From Gammaproteobacteria bacterium (lineage in GTDB: Bacteria; Pseudomonadota; Gammaproteobacteria; Pseudomonadales; Halieaceae): a DNA stretch of 10,086 bases. The stretch's first letter is position 1; every line of letters starts with the position of its first letter. The notes beneath the pieces are model-generated. The model was not told the origin of the DNA, did no database searches, and saw only the letters and a list, made by a program, of their open reading frames with translations. A program made the translations under genes and the position numbers. Positions 1 to 5,853 of this stretch are shown one piece after another. Location of the stretch: contig PDSN01000057.1 in the NCBI GenBank assembly GCA_002748505.1, forward strand, positions 1-10,086, read 5' to 3'.

Positions 1-401
1 CCTTCAACTACAAGTTGGTGGATGCTATCGGCTTGCAACGAGGGCGTCTGCCAGTAGCTTTTCTCTACGCGATTGCTGTTAATAAAATGCACAGCGCTAA
101 CTCCCAGCTCTGCCGCAGCGCGGATAATACGCCGCGTCATCGCGGGTCGGGGCAGGGCAATAACGACTTCCAGTGGCAGTTTTTGCGGCGCTTTTTTACT
201 GAGGTTTAGCTCCAGCACTGCCGCGTTTTGGTTAAGCTCCACAATTTTTCCGCTGCCCAACAGCCCGCCGAGTTCGCCCACTTTTAACACATCACCGACT
301 TGTGACTTTAGCACTTTGTGCAGGTGTTCAAGGCGATTGTCTGTAATGCGAATTAAACCGTTATCCAGACGCTCGTTTTTGCTAAACAGTAGAACGTTCA
401 A
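1..401 (-). CDS. rsmE: RsmE-family 16S rRNA (uridine-N3) methyltransferase, 5' part only
   Basis: RsmE enzymes use S-adenosylmethionine to methylate N3 of U1498 in 16S rRNA, near the decoding centre. About 133 N-terminal residues are visible; the C-terminal half, with the SAM-binding trefoil knot, lies beyond the left edge. The N-terminus (NVLLFSKNERLDNG, HKVLKSQVGD) resembles the PUA-like domain, residues 1-70. It is followed by the start of the SPOUT domain (IALPRPAMTRRI, AAELGVSAVHFINSNRVEKS). No ATG fits: the first plausible start is TTG at 401, 1 nt after the rimO stop, and this gives the short 'MN(V/L)LLF' start I recall for this subfamily. There is no strong Shine-Dalgarno sequence, so translation is probably coupled to rimO. 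The SPOUT entry differs from E. coli RsmE (which has IQKSIELGV, FSERCGV here), so this looks like a divergent paralogue group and its exact target is inferred. Confidence 0.82.
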   Translation of the reverse strand, partial: MNVLLFSKNERLDNGLIRITDNRLEHLHKVLKSQVGDVLKVGELGGLLGSGKIVELNQNAAVLELNLSKKAPQKLPLEVVIALPRPAMTRRIIRAAAELGVSAVHFINSNRVEKSYWQTPSLQADSIHQLVVE

Positions 402-402
402 T

Positions 403-1731
403 TCAGCCCGCCCACAGGTCGTACTCGTTCGCGCCGGTAATTTCCGCTTCGACAAAATCGCCGGGGTTTAAACCGTGCGCGCCATCTAAAAAAACCTGCC
501 CGTCAATTTCCGGCGCATCGGCCATGGAGCGACCTATTGCACCATTTTCATCGCTTTGATCGATGATAATCTCCAGGGTTTGGCCGATTTTATTCCGTAG
601 TTTTGCCGCCGATATTGCTTGTTGGCGCGCCATAAATATTTCCCAGCGTTGCTGTTTTGTCGCTTCATCGATTGGGTTGGGTAGCTCGTTAGCGGGTGCG
701 CCAGCTACCGGTGAATACTGGAAGCAACCTACGCGGTCGAGCTGTGCCTCATCGATAAAATCCAAAAGCTCCTGAAATTCCTGTTCGGTTTCGCCGGGAA
801 AACCCACAATAAAAGTACTGCGCAGGGTAATATCAGGGCAGATTTCACGCCACTTTTCGATACGGCGCAGCACTTTTTCGGTTGCCGCGGGGCGTTTCAT
901 ACGTTTCAGGACATCGGGGCTGCCGTGTTGTAAGGGAATATCCAAATAGGGCAGGATTTTGCCTTCGGCCATCAGTGGAATCAGGGCGTCCACGTTTGGA
1001 TAGGGATAGACGTAGTGCAGGCGCACCCATACGCCGAAGCTCGATAGCGCCTCGCACAGACTTAGCAGCTGACTTTTTACCGGGCGGCCATCCCAAAAAT
1101 CGGTGCGGTATTTCAAGTCCACACCGTAGGCGCTGGTGTCCTGGGAAATAACCAGTAGTTCGCGCACACCTGAACGCACCAGTCCTTCGGCTTCGCGCAG
1201 TACCTCACCAGCGGGGCGGCTTACCAGGTCACCGCGCATTTGCGGGATAATACAAAAGCGGCAGCGGTGATTACAGCCTTCGGAGATTTTCAAATAGGCA
1301 TAGTGGCGCGGAGTAAGTTTAATCCCCGACGGCGGTACTAAATCAATATGCGGATTGTGGTCGACAATGGGTGGAATGTATTGGTGCACCGCGCCGACGA
1401 CTTCTTCGTAGGCCGCAGGGCCCGAGACATTCAGCACGTTGGGGTGCTGAGCCTTGATGAGGTCCGCGTCTTCGCCCTTGCCCATACAGCCGGTGACAAT
1501 CACCTTGCCGTTTTCCGCCATCGCCTCGCTGATAGCGTCCAAAGACTCCTGCTTGGCAGAATCGATAAAGCCACAGGTGTTGACCACAACCACATCGGCG
1601 TTGTCGTAGCTCGACACCAGGTCGTAGCCGTCCATTTTTAACTGCGTCAAAATGCGCTCGGAATCCACCAGTGCTTTGGGGCAGCCGAGGCTGACAAAAC
1701 CGACTTTGCCATTTTCAGACCTTGTATTCAT
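403..1731 (-). CDS. rimO: Ribosomal protein S12 methylthiotransferase RimO
   Basis: RimO is a cytoplasmic radical-SAM enzyme that adds a methylthio group to the beta carbon of a conserved aspartate (Asp89 in E. coli) of ribosomal protein S12. All three parts are present in 442 residues, the usual family length. The N-terminal MTTase domain carries the three ligands of the auxiliary [4Fe-4S] cluster: Cys17 (VSLGCPKALVDSE), Cys53 (NTCGFIDSAK) and Cys82 (VTGCMG). The radical-SAM core has CxxxCxxC at Cys153, Cys157 and Cys160 (EGCNHRCRFCIIPQMRG). A TRAM-like RNA/protein-binding domain occupies roughly residues 380-442. The LGCPKALVDSE and GDLVSRP signatures favour RimO over MiaB. The ATG at 1731 gives a normal N-terminus but has only a weak ribosome-binding site. 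It is first in a unit with the downstream rsmE-like gene. I see no odd or missing residues. Confidence 0.97.
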   Translation of the reverse strand: MNTRSENGKVGFVSLGCPKALVDSERILTQLKMDGYDLVSSYDNADVVVVNTCGFIDSAKQESLDAISEAMAENGKVIVTGCMGKGEDADLIKAQHPNVLNVSGPAAYEEVVGAVHQYIPPIVDHNPHIDLVPPSGIKLTPRHYAYLKISEGCNHRCRFCIIPQMRGDLVSRPAGEVLREAEGLVRSGVRELLVISQDTSAYGVDLKYRTDFWDGRPVKSQLLSLCEALSSFGVWVRLHYVYPYPNVDALIPLMAEGKILPYLDIPLQHGSPDVLKRMKRPAATEKVLRRIEKWREICPDITLRSTFIVGFPGETEQEFQELLDFIDEAQLDRVGCFQYSPVAGAPANELPNPIDEATKQQRWEIFMARQQAISAAKLRNKIGQTLEIIIDQSDENGAIGRSMADAPEIDGQVFLDGAHGLNPGDFVEAEITGANEYDLWAG

Positions 1732-1763
1732 AGGGTGTTGATCTATGTGGGGAAAAGCGCGCT

Positions 1764-1772
1764 ATGATAACA
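1764..1772 (-). promoter_or_regulatory. Candidate extended -10 promoter of rimO
   Basis: Read on the minus strand, this is TGTTATCAT, an extended -10 (TGn followed by TATCAT, 5 of 6 to consensus). It would start transcription about 25 nt before the rimO ATG. I see no good -35, which is usual for extended -10 promoters. This is motif reading only. Confidence 0.4.
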
Positions 1773-1847
1773 CGTTGCTGTGTGGTCATGCAGATACCTT
1801 ACGCTGACAATACAACAGTGAGACGCGCCTAAAATCAGCTAAGCATC

Positions 1848-1856
1848 TGTTAAAAT
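1848..1856 (+). promoter_or_regulatory. Candidate extended -10 promoter of the methyltransferase gene
   Basis: TGTTAAAAT matches an extended -10 (TGn plus TAAAAT, 5 of 6). It lies about 80 nt before the ATG at 1937 and mirrors the divergent element at 1764-1772. A start here would leave a 5' leader of about 70 nt holding the mini-ORF at 1902-1940. A second A/T-rich run (TACGATATAA at 1881-1890) could be an alternative -10 but lacks a matching -35. Confidence 0.33.
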
Positions 1857-1901
1857 AGCAATCGCTTCCCGGCTGTGGGGTACGATATAAGGCGGGTGAG
1901 A

Positions 1902-1940
1902 ATGGGACACGCAAATCACAATGACGAAAAAATACCATGA
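1902..1940 (+). CDS. Possible 12-codon leader ORF overlapping the next start by ATGA
   Basis: ATG at 1902 opens a frame encoding MGHANHNDEKIP, and its TGA (1938-1940) overlaps the methyltransferase ATG at 1937 in the classic 4-nt ATGA arrangement. A G-rich stretch GGCGG (1891-1895) lies 6 nt before it and could serve as a weak ribosome-binding site. The methyltransferase itself is preceded only by AAAAAATACC, which is not a Shine-Dalgarno sequence, so coupling through this leader is plausible. Such short frames arise easily by chance and there is no evidence of conservation, so this is a hypothesis. A second short frame from ATG 1921 to 1950 (MTKKYHDSR) overlaps the same start out of frame and looks less suited to coupling. 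Confidence 0.25.
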   Translation: MGHANHNDEKIP

Positions 1941-2593
1941 TAGTCGATGAACTCAATCAGGCGCTAGGGCGGGTGATCCCGGGAGCATATTTGGAGGCGA
2001 TCACCTTGCCCGAGGTGCAGCCACTGCAGTTGTATTTGTTAAATGCCAACTACCCGCAGCAGAACCTGGATGCAGAAGCCGTGGCATTTATCATGAACAA
2101 TCCCTTGTATTGGGTGTTTTGCTGGGCATCTGGGCAGGTACTGGCGCGTTTGATCTTACGAGAGCCTGAGCGTGTTAAAGGCAGGCGTGTGGTGGATTTC
2201 GGCAGCGGTTCCGGGGTGGTGGCAATCGCCGCTGCGATGGCTGGCGCGAGCGAAGTTATCGCCTGTGATACAGACCCGGTCGCCCTTGCTGCCTGCGAAG
2301 CGAATGCGGCGCTCAACCAGGTGACGCTTGCTTTGAGCGATGATTTTAGCGTCATTGACGGCGATGTGGATGTGATTACCGCAGCGGATGTGCTTTATGA
2401 TCGAGCCAATTTACCCTGGCTAAGTCTGTTCAGCGAGCGCGCAACCTCGGTATTGATGGCGGATTCGCGGATGCCGGACTTTGAGCTGCGGCCTTATGAA
2501 CTTATCGCCAGACGTACATCCAGTACCTGGCCAGATCTGGATGAATCGCAAACCTTTCGCCAGGTTCGCGTGTATCAAGTGGGCGCGCTATAA
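1937..2593 (+). CDS. Class I SAM-dependent methyltransferase, COG3897/METTL20-like
   Basis: A 218-residue cytoplasmic protein with a seven-beta-strand SAM-methyltransferase fold. Motif I is VVDFGSGSG (residues 85-93), the acidic ribose-binding residue is in ACDTDP (109-114), and a DVLYD post-II motif (151-155) marks the protein-lysine methyltransferase-like family that includes METTL20 (ETFBKMT). The segment before motif I, YWVFCWASGQVLAR (58-71), is the typical COG3897 lead-in. Bacterial METTL20 relatives can methylate lysines in the electron-transfer flavoprotein beta subunit, but nothing nearby identifies the substrate here. The ATG at 1937 is the first start after an in-frame TGA at 1922 and matches the family N-terminus, although no Shine-Dalgarno sequence precedes it. 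Its stop is 3 nt from the stop of the convergent diguanylate cyclase gene. The fold assignment is firm; the substrate is unknown. Confidence 0.85.
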   Translation: MIVDELNQALGRVIPGAYLEAITLPEVQPLQLYLLNANYPQQNLDAEAVAFIMNNPLYWVFCWASGQVLARLILREPERVKGRRVVDFGSGSGVVAIAAAMAGASEVIACDTDPVALAACEANAALNQVTLALSDDFSVIDGDVDVITAADVLYDRANLPWLSLFSERATSVLMADSRMPDFELRPYELIARRTSSTWPDLDESQTFRQVRVYQVGAL

Positions 2594-2596
2594 GGC

Positions 2597-3523
2597 TTAT
2601 TCGATACACTGTACCCTGTTGCGTCCTTTTTCCTTGGCTTGGTACAAACCCTGGTCGGCGCGTTCAATGAGGTTGTTGATATGTTGATCTAAACACTCGC
2701 TGGAGCTGGGCGCAATGCTGGCGGCGCCGCAGCTGACAGTGACGCTGAGGATGCTGTGGCCAACATCCACGTTCATTTCGGCTACATTGCTGCGGATATT
2801 TTCCGCCACTATCATTGCGCTGGGAAGATCAGTTTCGGGAAGAATGACCGCAAACTCTTCGCCGCCGTAGCGCGCGACCATATCGCCGCCTCGGCGTACG
2901 GAATCGCTCATCGTTTGCGCCACCGCGCGCAGGCAGTCGTCGCCGGTTTGATGGCCGTGGGTATCGTTAAAAGACTTAAAGTGGTCTATGTCCAGCAACA
3001 GCATTGACAGGTGATTTTGATTTCTCGCAGCGCGGCGGAATTCACGAATCAAGACGTTGTTAAAACGGCGGCGATTGGCAATGCCGGTGAGGCCGTCGTT
3101 TTCCGCCATTTCTTTTAACTGTCGGTTTACGGTTTCCAATCGGGCGCGCATATCCGCGATGCGCTGCATGGCTTTGAGTTTTGCGTTCAAAACGGTGGGA
3201 TCAACGGGTTTGGTCAGGTAGTCATCACCGCCAGCTTCGATACCCTCAACAATGTGTTTGGATTGGCTTAAGCTGCTCAAAAACACAATGGGTACCCAGT
3301 CGTGTTGTTGCTCACATAAGCGACAAATTTTACGTGCCGCTTCGATGCCGTTGAGCCTGGGCATTTCCACATCCAATAACACCAGATCAGGGCGTTCCCG
3401 CTTGAATTGCTCCACCGCGGCCATGCCATCAGCCGCAGTGACGGCTTGGTGTCCGGCCTCTTCGATATAGGCACTTATTAGTTGTAGACTTGAGCGAGCG
3501 TCGTCGGCGACCAGTACTTTCAT
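2597..3523 (-). CDS. PleD-like response regulator with GGDEF diguanylate cyclase domain
   Basis: This 308-residue protein probably makes the second messenger cyclic di-GMP from two GTP when phosphorylated. The receiver domain (1-120) shows the acidic pair Asp7/Asp8, phospho-acceptor Asp51 (LLDVEMPRLNG), Ser83/Ser84 at the switch position and Lys105 (LTKPVDP). A short helical linker (about 118-142) leads into the GGDEF domain (143-308), which starts with ENDGLTGIANRRRF. The catalytic signature is GGEEF (220-224), and an intact RxxD inhibitory site (Arg211-Asp214) lies five residues before it, so product feedback inhibition is expected. The frame could open at a TTG (3577), but the ATG at 3523 gives the normal receiver start MKVLVADD. 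No Shine-Dalgarno sequence is visible and no histidine kinase is adjacent, so the regulator is an orphan within this window. Confidence 0.93.
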   Translation of the reverse strand: MKVLVADDARSSLQLISAYIEEAGHQAVTAADGMAAVEQFKRERPDLVLLDVEMPRLNGIEAARKICRLCEQQHDWVPIVFLSSLSQSKHIVEGIEAGGDDYLTKPVDPTVLNAKLKAMQRIADMRARLETVNRQLKEMAENDGLTGIANRRRFNNVLIREFRRAARNQNHLSMLLLDIDHFKSFNDTHGHQTGDDCLRAVAQTMSDSVRRGGDMVARYGGEEFAVILPETDLPSAMIVAENIRSNVAEMNVDVGHSILSVTVSCGAASIAPSSSECLDQHINNLIERADQGLYQAKEKGRNRVQCIE

Positions 3524-3628
3524 ATTTGTCGTATATGTTGTGCTTAAGTTGTTGAATTGCTTACAAGGGCGCTGCAACGAACCCGTACTTTGGCGCTATG
3601 GTAAAGCGATATTTGCCCAGGACTCTAC

Positions 3629-3655
3629 AAAAAATGTGACTTATTGGCATTTTTT
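3629..3655. repeat. Inverted repeat AAAAAATG ... CATTTTTT
   Basis: Perfect 8-bp arms (3629-3636 and 3648-3655) flank an 11-nt centre, about 105-130 nt upstream of the diguanylate cyclase ATG. The arms are A/T-rich with no G/C core, so an intrinsic terminator is unlikely; an operator or bent-DNA site is more plausible. The left arm overlaps the first copy of the ATGTnACTTATTG motif. Confidence 0.5.
3634..3646. repeat. Direct repeat copy 1, ATGTnACTTATTG
   Basis: ATGTGACTTATTG matches the copy at 3721-3733 at 12 of 13 positions. On the minus strand, the direction of the diguanylate cyclase gene, it reads CAATAAGTCACAT. Two close copies 87 nt apart in a promoter region suggest a transcription-factor site, but I do not recognise the factor. 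Confidence 0.4.
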
Positions 3656-3720
3656 ATGGATTAGCTTGGATGTTTTATCAGTAGTTACAGTAGGCACGCG
3701 TGTTCTTGTTAGTGCTTGCG

Positions 3721-3733
3721 ATGTAACTTATTG
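3721..3733. repeat. Direct repeat copy 2, ATGTnACTTATTG
   Basis: ATGTAACTTATTG, the partner of 3634-3646. Its end is also part of a small perfect palindrome, TTATTGAATAA (3728-3738). It lies about 200 nt upstream of the diguanylate cyclase start. Confidence 0.4.
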
Positions 3734-3777
3734 AATAACAGGGGGAATTATCGCCGCGCTGGTGAGGCGCTCGGGTT

Positions 3778-3800
3778 AAACTGACGCTCTGCGCCAGTTT
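3778..3800 (-). terminator. Candidate weak terminator after pdxJ
   Basis: Five nt past the pdxJ stop, AAACTG (3778-3783) pairs with CAGTTT (3795-3800) and the stem continues with CGC/GCG after one A-C mismatch, closing on a TCT loop. On the minus strand the stem ends in GTTT followed by AACCC, so the U-run is poor. It may terminate the yciB-pdxJ operon inefficiently or simply protect the 3' end. Confidence 0.4.
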
Positions 3801-3805
3801 GTCGC

Positions 3806-4570
3806 TTATTTGCCCAGTGCGCGCTGGTAGGCCGCAACCGTGTCCGCAAGCCCCATGCGCAGGGCATCTACGGTAAGGGCGTGGCCAATAGACACTTCCA
3901 GCAGGCCGGGCAGGTTGGCGAAGCGGGGCAGGTTATCGAGGTTCAAGTCGTGTCCGGCGTTAACCCCAAGCCCCGCGTCAAGCGCCGCCTCGGCGCTGGC
4001 GCAGAACCTGGCAAACACTTCATTGACCTGCTCATTGCGCGCGCAGGCTACTGCATAGCTTTCGGTGTACAGTTCGATGCGATCAGCGCCCACCTGTTTG
4101 GCCAATACCATTTGCTCGGGGTCTGGATCCATAAACAAGCTGGTGCGAATACCCAGGCTGTTAAGTTCCTCCACCAACGGTGCAACCTTGTCGCCATCTT
4201 TCTTAAGGTCAAAGCCGTGGTCGGAGGTGAGCTGCGAATCACCGTCGGGTACCAGGGTGCACTGGGCGGGGCGGATTTCGCGCACCAGTGCCATAAACCC
4301 TGGGTAGTCGCCCACACCTGCGCGTTCGCTGCGTCGTGCCGCAGTAAACGGGTTGCCCTCAATGTTGAACTCCACATCCCCCAGCATGGCGGCCAGATCA
4401 AAGCAGTCGCTGGCGCGAATATGGCGCTGGTCGGGGCGGGGGTGCACGGTGATCCCGTCTGCACCCGCATCAATGCACATCTGCGCATGGGCGGGCACGG
4501 AGGGGTTCTTTGTATCGCGGGAATTGCGGATCAGCGCGATTTTATTGAGGTTGACACTGAGGGCGATCAT
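3806..4570 (-). CDS. pdxJ: Pyridoxine 5'-phosphate synthase PdxJ, class II-type sequence
   Basis: PdxJ closes the pyridine ring of vitamin B6, condensing 1-deoxy-D-xylulose 5-phosphate with 3-amino-2-oxopropyl phosphate to give pyridoxine 5'-phosphate in the cytoplasm. The 254-residue protein spans the TIM-barrel family. Catalytic residues are in place: His43 (GITVHPRPDQRHI), Glu71 (EFNIEGNPF) and His207 (VNAGHDLN), with the phosphate-binding IGHAL at 228-232. The N-terminus reads LSVNLNKIALIRNSR instead of the enteric GVNIDHIATLRNARG, so the Asp-His pair contacting substrate in E. coli (11-12) is replaced by Asn-Lys. This pattern matches the PdxJ class I remember from Bacteroides and Xanthomonas. 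The ATG overlaps the stop of the cyclophilin gene by 4 nt (ATGA), implying translational coupling. The usual gammaproteobacterial neighbours (recO, acpS, era) are absent. Confidence 0.95.
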   Translation of the reverse strand: MIALSVNLNKIALIRNSRDTKNPSVPAHAQMCIDAGADGITVHPRPDQRHIRASDCFDLAAMLGDVEFNIEGNPFTAARRSERAGVGDYPGFMALVREIRPAQCTLVPDGDSQLTSDHGFDLKKDGDKVAPLVEELNSLGIRTSLFMDPDPEQMVLAKQVGADRIELYTESYAVACARNEQVNEVFARFCASAEAALDAGLGVNAGHDLNLDNLPRFANLPGLLEVSIGHALTVDALRMGLADTVAAYQRALGK

Positions 4571-5148
4571 AGCAAACTCTTGCGCGTGATGTTCTCGATG
4601 AGCACTGGCTCAACGGGGACATTGTGATGAGGGCCAACGCTGTGGGTGGGGGTGATGGCGATATAGTCGACCACATCCATGCCGTTAATCACTTCACCAA
4701 AGACGGTGTAGCCGGGGCGCAGCGGCGACCAATCCAGGCGCAGATTATTGCGATGGTTGATAAAAAACTGACTGGTGGCGGAGTCCGGGTCGTTGGTGCG
4801 CGCCATCGCCAGGGTGCCGCGCGTGTTGTGCAGGCGGTTTTTGGCCTCGTTAACAATGGGCTCGCCATTGGCTTTTTCTTTCATCTGAACATCGAAGCCG
4901 CCGCCCTGAATCATAAAGCCGGAGATAACCCGGTGGAAAATCGTGCCCTCGTAGAAACCGCTGTCCACATAGGATAAAAAGTTTTTAACGGTGACGGGGG
5001 CCTTGTCGGCGAACAGACGCACGGTGATATCGCCCTTATTGGTCTTAATCACCACAATTGGGCTGGGCGCGGGCTTGTCTTTGGCGTCGGTGGCGGCCAA
5101 GGCCAGTGCGGGCATGAGCAGCGCGAGGATAAGTAGTCTTTTTAACAT
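4567..5148 (-). CDS. ppiA: Periplasmic cyclophilin-type peptidyl-prolyl isomerase
   Basis: It catalyses cis-trans isomerisation of Xaa-Pro bonds, presumably during folding of exported proteins. The 193 residues start with a signal peptide (MLKRLLILALLMPALALA, cut before about Ala19), followed by one cyclophilin domain (30-188). Active-site matches are FHRVI with Arg73, GFMIQGG (77-83), and SQFFIN (126-131). The Trp that binds cyclosporin in human CypA falls in NLRLDW and is not conserved at that position, as in E. coli PpiA. Length and export signal fit PpiA; a cytoplasmic PpiB is excluded by the leader. The frame opens at TTG 5160, but the ATG at 5148 gives the signal peptide directly and lies 2 nt after the upstream stop, so it was chosen. 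The stop overlaps the pdxJ ATG. It is the third gene of the yciB operon. Confidence 0.9.
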   Translation of the reverse strand: MLKRLLILALLMPALALAATDAKDKPAPSPIVVIKTNKGDITVRLFADKAPVTVKNFLSYVDSGFYEGTIFHRVISGFMIQGGGFDVQMKEKANGEPIVNEAKNRLHNTRGTLAMARTNDPDSATSQFFINHRNNLRLDWSPLRPGYTVFGEVINGMDVVDYIAITPTHSVGPHHNVPVEPVLIENITRKSLL

Positions 5149-5150
5149 AG

Positions 5151-5837
5151 TTACGCCCAACCGGAGCTGCGGCGCTTGGCGGGGCGCAGGCGCGGCAATA
5201 AAATGGTGATCAGGACGCCAAGCAATACTGCGAGTGCCCCATCTATGAATGCGCTGTTGCCGAGTTTGTCATTCAGGCGCAGGTTTTCGGCCTCGATACG
5301 TTTAAGCTCTGTTTTCAGCGTTTCGGTTTCTTCTACCAGGCGGCGGTTGTCGATATCCAGTTGCACGGCGTTGTCGGAGATTGTTTTAAGCGTGCTGTAT
5401 TCCTTGGTGATGCGTTCCAGCTCACCACCTGTATCATTGATTTCTGTTTGCAGCTCACTGCGCTCGCTTTGTATGGTGGCTAATTGTTTGCTGAGTTCCG
5501 CGTTTTTTTTCAGCGCCGTTGCCAGTTTTTGTTCGGCGGATTTAAGCAAGCGCGTGGCGGGCACATCTTTTTGCACGTACTGGGAGCGCATCCAGCCCTC
5601 GGTGCCGCGATCGGTGCGTATTTTGGTAAAACTGCCATCCTCTGACACTTCCAGCACGGTAAGGCGCAGCCCCGAGGGAAGACCCCGGTGGGTGATGCGA
5701 TATTTGCCGCTGGGGCCGGAGCGCAGTGGCACCAGCAGTTTGTCGCTGACGTAGCGCGCCTGTTGTGCGCTCGCCTGCTCGGCCGCAATGATGCCGAGTG
5801 ATAAAACAAGTGTGAGTGTCAGTATTGTGCGTAGCAC
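5151..5837 (-). CDS. SH3/coiled-coil/membrane-anchor protein (YgiM-like, TIGR04211 type)
   Basis: The 228 residues have the three-part layout of the 'SH3 and anchor' family, of which E. coli YgiM is the known relative. There is a signal peptide (1-24, ending ASA before QQ), a bacterial SH3 domain (about 30-88, with LLVPLRSGPSG and GTEGWMRSQYV), and a long heptad-rich coiled coil (about 95-195). A C-terminal membrane helix (about 201-218, ALAVLLGVLITILLP) is followed by a basic tail. This predicts a periplasmic rod anchored in the inner membrane, perhaps touching peptidoglycan or protein partners; the exact role is unknown. The frame extends to an ATG at 5918, inside yciB, but GTG 5837 has an ideal AAGGAG 6 nt upstream and begins the signal peptide, so it is the start. 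It follows yciB by 16 nt and precedes the cyclophilin ATG by 2 nt. Confidence 0.9.
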   Translation of the reverse strand: MLRTILTLTLVLSLGIIAAEQASAQQARYVSDKLLVPLRSGPSGKYRITHRGLPSGLRLTVLEVSEDGSFTKIRTDRGTEGWMRSQYVQKDVPATRLLKSAEQKLATALKKNAELSKQLATIQSERSELQTEINDTGGELERITKEYSTLKTISDNAVQLDIDNRRLVEETETLKTELKRIEAENLRLNDKLGNSAFIDGALAVLLGVLITILLPRLRPAKRRSSGWA

Positions 5838-5843
5838 GATAAA

Positions 5844-5849
5844 CTCCTT
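5844..5849 (-). promoter_or_regulatory. Ribosome-binding site deciding the SH3-protein GTG start
   Basis: AAGGAG on the minus strand, 6 nt before GTG 5837. It is the best Shine-Dalgarno sequence in this operon and sets the start inside the longer open frame. Confidence 0.85.
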
Positions 5850-5853
5850 GATA

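Larger units (their letters stand above)
3524..3805. other. Intergenic region upstream of the diguanylate cyclase gene
   Basis: About 280 nt between two minus-strand genes, richer in A/T than its surroundings. It should hold the diguanylate cyclase promoter and the end of the pdxJ transcript. I see a palindrome (3629-3655), a duplicated 13-nt motif (3634-3646 and 3721-3733) and a hairpin next to the pdxJ stop (3778-3800). No -35/-10 pair stood out on the minus strand. The open frame at 3540-3734 on the plus strand encodes nothing recognisable and has no ribosome-binding site, so I do not call a gene. Confidence 0.6.

Noticed and set aside
3524..3577. Longer N-terminus of the diguanylate cyclase from TTG 3577
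   Set aside because: It adds 18 residues unlike any receiver domain; MKVLVADD at 3523 is the normal start.
3629..3655. Reading the AAAAAATG/CATTTTTT palindrome as an intrinsic terminator
   Set aside because: The stem has only one G-C pair and is far from the end of any gene on either strand.
3540..3734. 64-codon plus-strand frame in the intergenic region
   Set aside because: No ribosome-binding site, no recognisable protein, and it overlaps the probable promoter region of the diguanylate cyclase.
3881..4627. 248-codon plus-strand open frame opposite pdxJ
   Set aside because: It lies entirely antisense to a clearly recognisable pdxJ and shows no family motif; a codon-bias shadow.
5176..5754. 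192-codon plus-strand frame opposite the SH3-anchor gene
   Set aside because: Ser-rich antisense product with no motif; the minus-strand gene has a signal peptide, an SH3 domain and a strong ribosome-binding site.
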